Shown: positions 42,145 through 53,414 of the stretch, piece by piece
Layout: the number at the start of each line of letters is the position of its first letter
How positions within the stretch are numbered: the stretch's first letter is position 1
From: Lineus longissimus
Taxonomy: Eukaryota; Nemertea; Pilidiophora; Heteronemertea; Lineidae
Assembly: GCF_910592395.1 (NCBI RefSeq)
Contig: NC_088312.1
Location: 17,985,292-18,049,291, forward strand
Direction: 5' to 3'
Length of the DNA stretch: 64,000 nucleotides
Made by a program: the position numbers and the translations under genes
Notes under the pieces: model-generated
Databases searched by the model: none
Told to the model about the DNA's origin: nothing
Seen by the model: only the letters and a program-made list of their open reading frames with translations

Positions 42145-44030
42145 AACTAGAAATATATAACGCAATTGGGGCAAATTGCGAATGTATGCCCCCGCTCTGG
42201 TGTGTTCGGTGTGTTAATATGTTCATTGCGCGCGTTATTTAGCCTATAAATATGAAATTGTGGCTATAAGCGCACCTCGAATATAAGCGCAGTGCGCTTT
42301 TTAGCGCATAAATACGATAATATCTTCTCTGTGGCTGTTTATGAAATTTTGTGGAGGCTCTCAAATAACATCCACAATAATATGGCTGTTGACTGGGCTA
42401 GTTGGTCTGACAATAGACATGCACGTGAACAGCAGAGGTTGGATTTCCCATTTACTCACTACAGAGGTGAAGCGTGGTCTATACTATTTTCGCCATTGTC
42501 ATCTCCTTGATCTATTAAGTTTTTGCCGTTTCCAAGGCGATTGCCTGCTAGCAATTCACACAGAAGATCAGTGGGCAAGCTGTTGACCCTGTTACTGGAA
42601 CAGCATCAATTATGCGATCGCCTGGAATCAGTCACAGAATATCTGGTACTCAGGAAGTTAAAGACTAGTCACTGCCGGGTAGCTAGTGCAATCTGCTAGA
42701 ATCAGTCACAGAATATCCATTGCTTACATGCTAATGAATAACAACTGTCAGGCTATTTATCCCTTCTCCTGGTGTCAGTCACAGAATATCCAATGCTCGG
42801 ATATCAATGAATAGGAATTGCCTAGCTATTTATCTCATCTCCTGATGTCTGTCACAGAATATCCAATGCTCGGATATCAATGAATAGCAACTGCGTGGCT
42901 ATTTAATTTATCTCATCTCTTATCTTATCTCATCTCAGCAAAAATCTAAGATGGCGGCTGGAGGCCATTTTGGATTCTGGAATGCGCCCAAAATCGATAG
43001 AGAAACTCCCCTACTGAGGACCATTACACCACAGAAGTTTGAAGTGTGTCAAACCTCTAGTTCTTCAGTTAACAATCGGAATACCAAAATCTAAGTTGGC
43101 TGCTGGCAGCCATATTGGATTTTGGAACACGCCCAAAATTGATAGAGAGCATCCCCTGAATGACCATTGCACCACAAAAGTTTGAAGTGTGTCAAACCTC
43201 TAGTTCTTCAGTTAACAATCGGAATACCAAAATCTAAGTTGGCTGCTGACAGCCATATTGAATTTTGGGTCAGGCCCAAAATCGACAGGGAACCTCCCCT
43301 ACACAACCTCATCACACCACATAAGTTTCAGGTCTGTCACTCACTTGGTTCTTGAGTTACAGGTCGGAATGCGAAAAACCAAGTCGGGCCTGGCAGCCAT
43401 CTTGGATTTCAGATCGGGCCCAAAATGGATAGGGAACCTCCCCTACACTAGGTAATAACACCACATAAGTTTCAGGTCTGTCACTCACTCGGTTCTTAAT
43501 TTACGGGGCGGAATACAAATCACCAAGTCGGGGACCTGGTGGCCATCTTTGATTTCGGGTCTGGCCCAAAATCGATAGGGAACCTCCCCTACCATAGACC
43601 ATTACGCCACAAAAGTTTGAAGACTGTTGGACCTCCGGTTCTCTAGTAAACGAGCGGAATGCGAAAATCTAAGATGGTGGCTGGTGGCCATCTTTGATTT
43701 CGGGTCGAGCCCAAAATCGATAGGGAACCTCCCCTACCATAGACCATTACACCACAAAAGTTTGAAGACTGTTGGACCTCTGGTTCTCTAGTAAACGAGC
43801 GGAATGCCAAAATCTAAGATGGCGGCTGGCGGCCATATTGGATTTTGGAACGCGCCAAAAAACAATAGGGACCCTTTGACACACTAGGCCTACACCCCCT
43901 AAAAATTTCAAGTCAGCCGAGCAAGGGGTTCTTGAGTTATAGTCTGGAATTCAGTGCGGCGGCGGACGCGGCGGCGGCCGGAAACCACCTGAGAACATAA
44001 TGCCCCCACTTTAGCGGGGGCGTAATTATC
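42145..44030 (+). mobile_element. HINE/pearl-like element, family B, copy 2
   Basis: The 5' start ACTAGAAATATATAACGCAA with ATGCCCCCGCT (42188) is identical to copy 3. It has about seven units of the 144-bp family (42948-43940), a GGCGGCGGACGCGG microsatellite (43955-43979), and the 3' hairpin GCCCCCACTTTAGCGGGGGC (44003-44022). Confidence 0.8.
42620..42935 (+). repeat. 72-80-bp tandem repeat
   Basis: Four copies of GTCACAGAATATCCAATGCT-type units, with GGATATCAATGAATA and GGCTATTTATCTCATCTC, lie within family B copy 2 upstream of its 144-bp array. Confidence 0.8.
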
Positions 44031-44211
44031 AGAAATTTGATAGTTTCAAAATTTGGACGAAATTTTAATGATAAACTTAACAAAATGACTCTGGCTTATT
44101 AGCTGATTTGTTCTCCTAGGGGGAGTTCAAAATTTGAAAAATTAGCTGAATAGGTGCCAGATGATATTCATGATAACTCATGACATTTTCAAAATGAATG
44201 GAGTTTTTTAA

Positions 44212-44880
44212 CCCTATAACACCTGGAGGTGCCTGATGATGCCCGAACACCCATATTCAAATTTTCGCGCACTTAGCTACCGATCGCCTTCAGAGCGCCG
44301 CCTTTTATTAATCTATGAAACTTAAGCTTTCAAATGCCCGGATGAACAATGGTGGTTGCTGTAGAAGTTTTTGAGATATTTGACGATTAAGTTTTTGTTT
44401 CTCTTCAAGCCAGTAAATGCAGGTTGGACATTTTAATTGCTGAAATGGATCGTTTGTTTGATTCCGATTTGGATGTACCCTATCTAATAGGAAATTTCAC
44501 CTTTTTTCAAATAAACGGGACTTGTAATACATTATTTGGAAGTTCACCTGTGTTATTTTGTGCAAAACTGGACCCACCAGAAAAATATGATTTCCAGGTA
44601 AAAAAATTACGTCAGGGCCTAGGGGAATAAGCACTTGCGCTTGCAGTGGCTCAAGGTGTTATAGGGCAAAGAATTTATTTGGCAGGATCTCTTAGAATTG
44701 ATAATAGAATGATATGACATTAGTTTGCGATGAATCATATGATGAATGAGACAGTTTGGTTTGTCATGATATTTTCAAACTGTAATATTTTCCAGATTTT
44801 TTTTTGATTTCCAGGTAAAATAACGTCGGGGCCTAGGGGAATAAGCACTTGCCCTGGCAGTGGCTCAAGGTGTTATAGGG
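44212..44880 (+). mobile_element. piggyBac-like MITE with a duplicated right end
   Basis: TTAA at 44208-44211 precedes CCCTATAACACCTGG. The complementary end AGGTGTTATAGGG occurs at about 44654-44666 and again at 44868-44880, because a segment of about 215 bp (44590-44800 and 44806-45020) is tandemly duplicated. The right TTAA is degraded (CAAA and TAAA). A short frame (44424-44630) has no recognised domain. Confidence 0.65.
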
Positions 44881-45359
44881 TAAAGAATTTTTTAGCAGGA
44901 TCTCTTACAATTGATAATAGAATGATATGACATTAGTTTGCGATGAATTATATGATGAATGAGACAGTTTGGTTTGTCATGATATTTTCAAACTGTAATA
45001 TTTTCCTGATATTTTTTGTCAACATATTTAAATCACTATCTTCAGGTTATTAAGGTAAACCTGAGGTGAGCCTGTCCAGCAAAGAAAAGAACAGAATGTT
45101 GCATAGAAGTGAGAAATATCCAAACTTTATGGGGTGTTCTAATATTTTTGCACACTTCTGTACATTCGAGGGAAATCTGAATTTCAAAATCTCACACTGT
45201 TTCACAGGAAATACATCCAAATAGATGCATTTGCATCATCTGAGTTACAAGTTTAGTCATCATAGGTGAGAACCATCCAATAATTCAAGTTATTTGCGGT
45301 GAATTTAAACCAAAATCCAACTTGCCAAAGGTATCCACATGGCCTACAGTTCATATGTA
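44881..45359. other. Remainder of the duplicated segment and unique intron sequence
   Basis: Up to about 45020 it is the second copy of the 215-bp duplication. After that nothing is recognised. Confidence 0.45.
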
Positions 45360-46080
45360 ATCATGTGTAATCAAATGATCTAGGTCACTTAGTAAGAAAA
45401 AGTGCCATACTTGTTGAAATTTTTATAGTTGAGCTCTGTGACCTTGAGAAGTATCAAATCAAATATCCGGGTATTACGTCATGTATCCTTACTAGATCAA
45501 CCTATGATACATAATTTGGAAAGGATCCAGCCATACATTCAGGAGAAATAGCACTTTTTGTGTCTCGGGTTTTGGCCCCCTGGTGGCCAATCCCTGAATC
45601 AAATCACATGGAAATTTAGTCTATGATGTCATTTGACCTAGGGGTACATATGGACAAGATTTCAAGTCAGTAACACCAGTGGTTACGAAATGTGCCGCTA
45701 TTGCCTAACAGTGATGCCGATAGCGAACTTTGACCTCTGTGACCTTGAAAAGTAGGTCAAATCAAAAACTTGGGTTATGTTTCAAGCACCCTTATGTGAT
45801 GCACCCACAGTGAAAAAAATCATGAATCTAACTAGCAGCGTTCATGAGTTATAGCCAAAAATAGGTTTTCAAAGAGTGCCACCTATATGACAGACAAGCA
45901 GTCAAATTGCTCTAATTTTCATTTTGAAAGGAGGTCTTGACTAGGGGTACCCACACACCAAGTATGATCTTTCTAGGTCAAGTGGTTAAGAAACGTGCCA
46001 CTCTTTTGTCAAAGTTAACGACAGACGACGACGGAAACAACATTATCATATAAGCTCACCTGACAGGTGAGCTAAAAAGG
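45360..46080 (+). mobile_element. HINE/pearl-like element, family A-related, copy 5 (5' end unclear)
   Basis: Two divergent units with TTTTGGCCCCCTGGTGGCC (about 45567) and TTTGACCTCTGTGACCTTGA (45729). A short GACGACGACGG (46024), a terminal hairpin AGCTCACCTGACAGGTGAGC and TAAAAA follow. Older than copies 1, 3 and 8. Confidence 0.7.
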
Positions 46081-46282
46081 TTAAAAGCGATGAAGAGGTC
46101 TATTATTGCAAAGATCTAACTCTGGACCACGAAACCAAAATGATGATGACGATTATTATGTTTATCACTGAAAGCAGACATTGGCAAACAGCAAGAGGCG
46201 ACAGTGCCGTTTACTCAATTTTGGTGGCATCCCGACCCCTTACGAAAAAGATCTAAGATTAAAGATTTCCACTCAGTGGATC

Positions 46283-46399
46283 ATACCTATATATTTGGAA
46301 CTCTCTTCCCGATGATATATTGGTGCTATTAAATGACCCTAAATTTTTAAGTCGGGCTTTAAAAACTCACCTTTTTAAAAAAGCTTTAAAAACTTTATA
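46283..46399 (+). pseudogene. Non-LTR retrotransposon ORF2 C-terminal scrap
   Basis: The frame YIWNSLPDDI... LKTHLFKKALKTL and stop matches the conserved end of CR1/L2/jockey-type ORF2 (W-N-S-L-P-x-x-I followed by LK-x-x-LFK). It is very short and lacks RT and endonuclease; only the tail survives. Confidence 0.55.
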
Positions 46400-46611
46400 A
46401 CTTTATATGAACTCTCTGGACATTTTTGCAAATGACTTATTTTTAAATATTCCTTTAAATTATTATTTTAGTATTGGACTAGTTAAAGGTTTCTAATCTC
46501 TGTACAGTCCTAGTATATGTTGTAGTTTTATATTTTGTTAGATAATTGATATGTATAAATGACATGAAGAGAACTTCCAACTGCAAACCTACTGTAAAAT
46601 TTGCAACTTAC

Positions 46612-46704
46612 AGATGCTATTTCAGGGTCTGATTCATCATCCTCTGATTCACTGTAGTCAGCAAAGAACTCCACATCACTGTCAGTGCAGACCACCAAGA
46701 TCTC
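46612..46704 (-). CDS. mdm2: MDM2-like gene, penultimate (acidic) exon
   Basis: A 93-bp, phase 0 to phase 0 exon. The acceptor is CGCTGTTTCAG before 46704 and the donor CT|GTAAGT after 46612. It encodes 31 residues ending YSESEDDESDPEIAS, which joins in phase to DKWICGSC of the terminal exon. The acidic stretch followed by DPEI directly before the zinc finger is the MDM2 acidic-domain signature, so exon, strand, phase and order all agree. The intron to the next exon is 17,190 bp and full of mobile elements. Upstream exons were not found. Confidence 0.85.
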
Positions 46705-47486
46705 CTGAAACAGCGAGAAATGTCAAAACATGCCTATCAATACGATTATGACCATTGAAGTTTCACTAATAAGATTTGCATAAAAGACAAAAGTTTTCCT
46801 TGGAGTCAAGCCGGTTATCGCGTATTGAAGTGTAAACAGGTTATTACAGTGCCACTTTAATATAGGCACTGATTATCATATCAATACCAGCGTAGTTACC
46901 CTGTGTTGTGAAGAGACACGAATTTCAGTTCGGATTTATATGTAATTTTTTCAATCTCTTCCATAACCTTCTATAAAGACCCCCAATCCTTCATGTATGT
47001 GCTGAGTTGGCCATAAATAACCTGACTGACTGATTTGCTGACTATGAGAGGTGTTTTCAAAGGTCACCAGCTGTCTGAAAAAAACAAATACCTGTAGCGA
47101 GCTAAAACTAATCTTCAAATTCAAAGTATTTAGCAGGAATTTTCGAGTAATAAAAGCAAAAAACCTTTGTTGTATCATAGTTCACCCACACATTGTGAAA
47201 AAGAACGAAAATAAAATTTAAAACTTCCTTTTTGGACAATTTTGAAATTGCCTGTTACATAAAGAAGATACAGGATTAGCAGGATCAAAATACAACTGAT
47301 ACATGACCAAGTAGATATACCATTCTCCGCTGAAAACAGCATTCACTTATTGGATTCTATCTCTGTGATATTAAAAAAAACCTGTGGACATTTACTTTCT
47401 GGTAGGACTGAACTCAATTTAAAGCAGTTTGCAGGGTCAAATAGGTGGCAGTCAATGAAAACCGATAGATTAAAGAGCAATTGTAT
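46705..47486. other. Upstream intron of mdm2-like gene, nothing recognised
   Basis: AT-rich; no exon with the SWIB domain could be identified. Confidence 0.4.
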
Positions 47487-48256
47487 AACTAGAAATATAT
47501 AACGCAATTGGGGCAAATTGCGAATGTATGCCCCCGCTCACACCACAAAAGTTTGAAGTGTGTCAAACCTCTAGTTCTTCAGTTAACAATCGGAATACCA
47601 AAATCTAAGTTGGCTGCTGGCAGCCATATTGGATTTTGGAACACGCCCAAAATTGATAGAGAGCATCCCCTGAATGACCATTGCACCACAAAAGTTTGAA
47701 GTGTGTCAAACCTCTAGTTCTTCAGTTAACAATCGGAATACCAAAACCTAAGTTGGCTGCTGGCAGCCATATTGAATTTTGGGTCAGGCCCAAAATCGAC
47801 AGGGAACCTCCCCATACACAACCTCATCACACCAAATAAGTTTCAGGTCTGTCACTCACTTGGTTCTTGAGTTACAGGTCGGAATGCGAAAAAACAAGTC
47901 GGGGACCTGGTGGCCATCTTTGACTTCGGGTCTGGCCCAAAATCGATAGGGAACCTCCCCTACCATAGACCATTACACCACAAAAGTTTAAAGACTGTTG
48001 GACCTCTGGTTCTCTAGTAAACGAGCGGAATGCGAAAATCTAAGATGGCGGCTGGCGGCCATATTGGATTTTGGAACGCGGCAAAAAACAATAGGGACCC
48101 TTTGACACACTAGGCCTACACCCGCTAAAGATTTCAAGTCAGCCGAGCAAGGGGTTCTTGAGTTATAGTCTGGAATTCAGTGCGGCGGACGCGGACGCGG
48201 CGGCGTCTGGAAACCACCCAAGTACATAATGCCCCCACTTTAGCGGGGGCATAATT
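47487..48256 (+). mobile_element. HINE/pearl-like element, family B, copy 3
   Basis: The 5' start is identical to copy 2. It has about four 144-bp units, the GCGGCGGACGCGGACGCGGC microsatellite (48181-48205), and the 3' hairpin GCCCCCACTTTAGCGGGGGC at 48231-48250. The shorter array is the main difference from copy 2. Confidence 0.85.
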
Positions 48257-48806
48257 AAGAGTATCTAAAATACTTCTCGAAATTGATGAGGAATGCAAAG
48301 TCGACACAGAAGCGATGTACAGAAATTCATATTGATTAATGGTAATGGCAATTTGAACATTAATTTAATATGAAAACTGCACGAGTGGCTGATCCTCATA
48401 TCCAGACTGCAAGAGATGATTTTCTAAGGCCTGAATGCTCAAGACCGCAGGTCGAGAGCGCTCAGGCCGTAGAAAATCATTAAGTGCGATCTGGATGACA
48501 CGGATCAGACACAAGTGCAGTTTTTTATTTATCAAATACCACAAATATCGCCATAATAGCAAAAAAAGGAAAGTAAAAAGGAAAGTTTTGTCATTTTTGA
48601 CCAAAATCCCTCATGACGTAAAAACGTCGAAGAAGACGTGATGCTTGACTTGACGACGTCACAGCCTCATGACACGTAGCTGAATTCCACCACAATAATG
48701 TAGAAATAGAACGACAATGAAAATGATGTAAAAGCCGACGCTCTTTCAACAGTCAGAGCCTGGATTGCACAAGAAATGATCTGGAGCATTCTCGTGCAAT
48801 AAAATA
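48257..48806. other. Unique sequence with a 64-bp near-perfect palindrome
   Basis: 48417-48480 is an inverted repeat: ATGATTTTCTAAGGCCTGA pairs with TCAGGCCGTAGAAAATCAT around GACCGCAGGTC. No gene is recognised. Confidence 0.6.
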
Positions 48807-49622
48807 TTTTTATAAGCGCAATATTGCACTTTTTACCTTTTTTACTTTTGGCCTCCCGGTGGCCAAGTTGAGAATCAGATCAGATCGAAATTTGGAGTTC
48901 GAGGCTACGGCTTCGAGGTAAGGAGTCATGTGTACCAAATTTCAAGTTCGACTGAAACATGCCATAGTTACACTCAAACAGCCAATTTACATCATTTGAC
49001 CTATGTGACCTTGAAAATGAGGTCAAATCAAAACCCGTAAGATATGTGATGTATCCTTGCTAGGAGAACCTACTATAAGAATTCAATCGAAAACGAGTCA
49101 CTCATAAGAGAGAAATAACTTGTTTAGGTTTTTTAGTTTTGGCCCCATGGTTGCAAAGTTGAGAATCAGATCAGACTGAAATTCGGTGTCAGCGGTTATA
49201 TGACGTAGGGAGTCATGTGTATTTAATTTCAAGTTCAGAGCTTCAGCCGTTAAGAAACCTGCCATAGTTACACTCAAACGGCTAATTTACACGATTTGAC
49301 CTTGAAAATTAGGTCAAATCGAAACCCGTATGATATGTGATGTATCCTTGCTAGGAAAACCTACCATAAAATTGTTATCGAAAACGAGTCACTCATAAGA
49401 AAGGTATCACACTTTTAGGTTTCCACTTCTGGCCCCTGGTGGCCAAGTCAAGAATTAGATCGGACCGAAATTCATTGACAGAGGTCACCTGATCTGGGGG
49501 TCCTGTGTACAAAGTTTCAAGTTCATAGCCTTAGCGGTTAAGAAACATGCCACTGTTTTTGAAACAGGATACAGACGACGATGACGGACACAGCGGTGTT
49601 GTATAGACTCCCCTGCGGTGAG
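48807..49622 (+). mobile_element. HINE/pearl-like element, family A, copy 6 (5' truncated)
   Basis: Begins within a unit (ATAAGCGCAATATTGCAC), has two more units, a short GACGACGATGACGG stretch (49573-49587) and the 3' end GGTGAGCCC at 49617. Confidence 0.7.
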
Positions 49623-50719
49623 CCCATAAGTACAAAAAATTATTGTAAGCACCAAACGTTTTTCTCGGATTTGATTTCTTCTTGGTAATGTAGTCTACAG
49701 CTACATCCTGTTTCCACTCTGTTCTTTGCACCGACATTAAGTTTGTAAATTTGAAACTGTAGGGTAAATATATATATATATATATATACATATAAAACGA
49801 AGAAGAACAGGACTGTGAAATAAGAGCCCAGAAAGCAGGTAAAGCGTCTTATCTGAGCCGGATACATATTATCACAGAGTTTATAAAAAGTTTACATTGA
49901 CGGTCTTAGATTAATGAATGTCACTTTTGATGTTGGTTATTTTCCAATGGAGTGGAGTATATTAAGTATGTTAAAAAGGGAGATTGGTTTCTTATTGTTG
50001 GTTATGTTGTCCTACTTGTATTCTACCAGGCTACTCCAAGTAAAACTAGCAGTGAAAAAGCTGCAAATTCCCTGCCAAGCAACTTCAAGGAATATCAGTG
50101 TTTATATCCACAGGGGATGATTTGCTCAGTAACTTACCGGTCACTGGCAGAGCAGTTTTCAACACTTTACATTTTGTTAGAGTTGGGTGTTTGTCTATAT
50201 TTTTAAAGTGGTGCATCGGAAGGATGTGCGGCTTGATTAACAACTCGAGCAGAAGGATGTTTTTCCTCAGTGAGGTTGACATCCTCGAACTCGGCAGGTG
50301 ACTTTAATACTTTGTGTTTGCTGAGAGTGTAAGGAATTATAGGAGAGACGACGACGGGGTTGGTCAATCGTGCAGTACATCCTTCCTGTACACCTTGTAG
50401 AGTTGGGAAGAGTTAGGTGAAATTATAGACTGCACACTATAAATTGATGTGGAAGCATCTACCAAGCGACGGAAGGCGGAAATCTCTTTGAGAACTGTAG
50501 TTGGGGAGAGCTATTCATTTCCACATTAATAAGGACCGCGGAGTGCCTGCACTTGTTGTCCATCACATTGGATACTTACTATTCCAAAGTGATGACGTCA
50601 TGAAAGCACGAGGCCCCTTTGCCTCTAGTTCATATTTGGGAAGAGGCGGAGCGGAGTATGTGGGAAGTACGTTGGGTCACCGAGCGGTAGTTGACAGGCC
50701 GCTTTGTTGTGGAATGTTC
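49623..50719. other. No gene recognised; TA microsatellite
   Basis: A (TA)n run is at 49768-49788. Short frames at 49914-50301 on both strands lack features. A TGACGTCA is at about 50591. Confidence 0.4.
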
Positions 50720-50830
50720 ATGTAGACACAGCATTGAGCAAACTTGCCACCATTGTTGAGGGTCAGACGGATGGACGGAATCACAAATGACGGATGACAG
50801 ACAAGACGTGATGAGGTGAGCTAAAAATGT
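50720..50830 (+). mobile_element. 3' end of a HINE-like element
   Basis: AACTTGCCACCATTGTTGA, a GACGGATGGACGG microsatellite and GAGGTGAGCTAAAAA resemble the family A 3' end; the upstream part is not recognised. Confidence 0.5.
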
Positions 50831-50833
50831 GGG

Positions 50834-51562
50834 TGAACAAGAGGCCCAAGGGCCTGGCGCTCAGTTGAAATAGAGAGGTGAAGGCAAGGGCCAAGTGTGT
50901 GTTGGTACCCTGTTATTATGAGGCAACGTGAAGCTGTTACGTCTAGCACGCAGAAGTGCTGGTGCGAAAGACCTTCTTGCTATATCAGTGCATGCTGAAG
51001 TACTGAGTTGACGTCACCCTGCTATTATGACGCAACATCATTTCTATTGCCGTTGCAGTAGTGGGGTGTGTGATGACGTCAAGGAGTTGTGAAGTAACAT
51101 CAAAGAGTGGAGTCCTTGTCTTATGCAGCGTAGGTGGAACTAATAACATGCACATGGACACAAGGTATAATTATTACAGTTTATTTTGTGAGGTGGGGCC
51201 TGGTGCTTTACAGTGGTCAAATGAACTGACTGTTGCCTGGACATTGATGAAGTGGATGCAGCCAAATGTTTGGGATGGTCTTTTTTGTATGTGAAGAAAA
51301 GAAAATAAAGAGTTGGTTAACAAAATGAACTTTATTGGTGCGGCAGATATTTGATGCCTTTCAACAGATATTTGAAGCCTTTCGGCAGATATTTGATGCC
51401 TTGCGGCTGATATTTGTTGCCTTGCGGCAGATATTTCATAACGCTCTCCGGGAATGGAAAGCAGTAAAACGAGTAAGCACACCTGACTCTGATGTGGGAA
51501 CAGCAAGTGCTTTACTGGACTTGTAATGTGCCAACGACTCCTCTTGCAATAACCAACAACAG
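50834..51562. other. Family C HINE-like 5' end and unique sequence
   Basis: Starts AACAAGAGGCCCAAGGGCCT with GGCGCTCAG, matching 19024. Two TGACGTCA palindromes (about 51010 and 51073) and a 21-bp repeat follow. No gene is recognised. Confidence 0.45.
51341..51438 (+). repeat. 21-bp tandem repeat (heptad-coding)
   Basis: Five units of CGGCAGATATTTGATGCCTT type at exactly 21-bp spacing (the CAG/CTG word at 51344, 51365, 51386, 51407, 51428). The plus frame reads QIFDAFQ, QIFEAFR, QIFDALR, LIFVALR. Confidence 0.85.
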
Positions 51563-52984
51563 TTAGGGGCCATTGTGCTCACCGTATACATCTTTTAGTA
51601 GGCAGGATCATGCTTAGTTTAGAGGTGAATATGGTGAACACAATCAGGCATGAAGACTTTTTTTAGATGTGTATTGATGTCAAGTAATAAGACAGGGCAG
51701 TATATGTAAGTTTATGATCCAACCAATAATTGTCTATGACATCAACAAGATCAATATCGTGTGATTGCTAAGAGTCCCTGCAATAAAAAATTCATCGAAA
51801 AAAAGTCATTAATAAGCGAGATATTGCACGTCCTACTTTTTCAGTTTTGACCCCCTGGTGGCCAAATCAAGAATCAGATCAGGCCAAAATTCGGTGTCAG
51901 AGATTATCTGATGTAGGGGGTTACATGTACCAACTTTCAAGTTCATAGCTTCAGCAGTTAAGAAACGTGCCATAGTTACATTCTAATGGCCAATTTACGC
52001 CATTTGACCTCTGTGACCTAGAAAAGGAGGTCAAATCCAAAAATTGTAGGACATGTGGTGTATCCTTGCTAGAAGTCCCTGCCATAAAAATGTTATCGAA
52101 AACAATTCACTCAAATAAGCAAGATATTTCACTTCTTCCTTTTTCCAATTTGGCCCCCTGGTGGCCGAATAAAGAATCAGATCAGGCCAAAATTCGGCAT
52201 GAAAGGTTATCTGATGTAGGGGGTTATATGCAACAAGTTTCAAGTTCATAGCTTTACTGGTTAAGAAACGTGCCATAATTTACACTCTAACGGCCAATTT
52301 ACGCCATATGACCTCTGTGACCTTGAAAAGTAGGTCAAATTGAAAACCCGTAAGACATGTGATGTATTCTTCCTAAGACTAATGTACCTACCATAAAATT
52401 TTATTGAAAACAAGTCACTTATAAGCGAGATATCACACTTTTTAGATTTCCACTTTTGGCCCCCTGGTGGCAAAGTTGAGGATCAGATCAAACTGAAATT
52501 CAGCACCAGAGGCTATGTGATATAGGGGGTTATATGTACTAAGTTTCAAGTTCATAGCTTTAGTGGTTAAGAAACGTGCCATAGTTTACACTATAACGGC
52601 CAATTTACGCCATATGACCTCTGTGAACTTGAAAAGTAGGTCAAATTAAAAACCCGTACGATATAAGATGTATATTTGCTATGAGTACCTACAACACAAG
52701 TTTCATCGAAAACAAGTCACTAATAAGCGAGATATCACACTTTTTAGATATCAACATTTGGACCCCTGGTGGCCAAGTTGAGAATCAGATCGGACCGAAA
52801 TTCAGTGTCAGAGGTCACCTGACCTAGGGGGTGCTGTGTACAAAGTTTCAAGTTCATAGCCCTAGCGGTTAAGAAACGTGCCACTGTTTTTGAAATAGGA
52901 TACGACGACGGACGACGGACGACAACGACGGACGGACGGACGACGGACACTGCGGTATTACATAGACTCCCCTACGGTGAGCCA
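51563..52984 (+). mobile_element. HINE/pearl-like element, family A, copy 7
   Basis: GGGGCCATTGTGCTCACCGT at about 51566 starts it. It has four units of about 300 bp (GGCCCCCTGGTGGCC at about 51850, 52153, 52458, with a GGACCCCTGGTGGCC variant at 52759), a GACGACGGACGACGG microsatellite (52903-52947), and the 3' end ACGGTGAGCCAAAAA at 52974-52988. Confidence 0.85.
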
Positions 52985-53239
52985 AAAAGAGAAGAGAAAT
53001 TAACACTGACTGAATAAAAAAGGGCGACATAGACTGGGAAATGTATACCACCGGATACAGCATGTGCTTCATTTTTCAGATGATATCCTGAACAAGGCAT
53101 CTATGGAAGCAAATCCAGAAAGAGACTTAACCTTCGAATGGAACACCTATCACTCAGTGCAAAGTCAGTCCTGTAGGCCGTTTTCCAATTCAAAATAAAA
53201 GTGTAACCTCTTTAAATTAGTCTCACAGACTGAACCATA
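52985..53239. other. Short unique spacer
   Basis: No gene or repeat recognised. Confidence 0.4.
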
Positions 53240-53414
53240 AGGCTGACATTACATAAGCCTCATTCGTTCACTTCCCACATGTCACGTTCCAGCTTTACTT
53301 AACGTTCCTCGGTGAATGCACGGCCTTGTGGCATGCATTCAGTGAGGAACGAACGCATTAAGGGGAACGTGACATGTGGGAAGTGAACGAATGAGTCCTA
53401 TGTAACGTCAGCCT
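53240..53414. mobile_element. 175-bp foldback MITE with TA duplication
   Basis: Long inverted repeats of about 50 bp (AGGCTGACATTACATAAG and complement; CATTCGTTCACTTCCCACAT and complement) are flanked by TA (53238-53239 and 53415-53416). The short centre is itself palindromic (GAATGC...GCATTC). No coding sequence. Confidence 0.85.

Larger units (their letters stand above)
29422..46611 (-). other. 17.2-kb intron of the mdm2-like gene
   Basis: Bounded by the donor at 46611 and the acceptor at 29422. It contains HINE A copy 4 with B copy 1 nested, piggyBac remnants, DIRS copy 3, B copy 2 and A copy 5. DIRS copy 3 lies in the same orientation as the host gene. Confidence 0.8.

Noticed and set aside
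50085-50302. Additional mdm2 exon (minus strand, PAEFEDVNLTEEKHPSARV)
   Set aside because: Acidic composition and a possible GTAAGT nearby are suggestive, but no good acceptor, phase or homology supports it.
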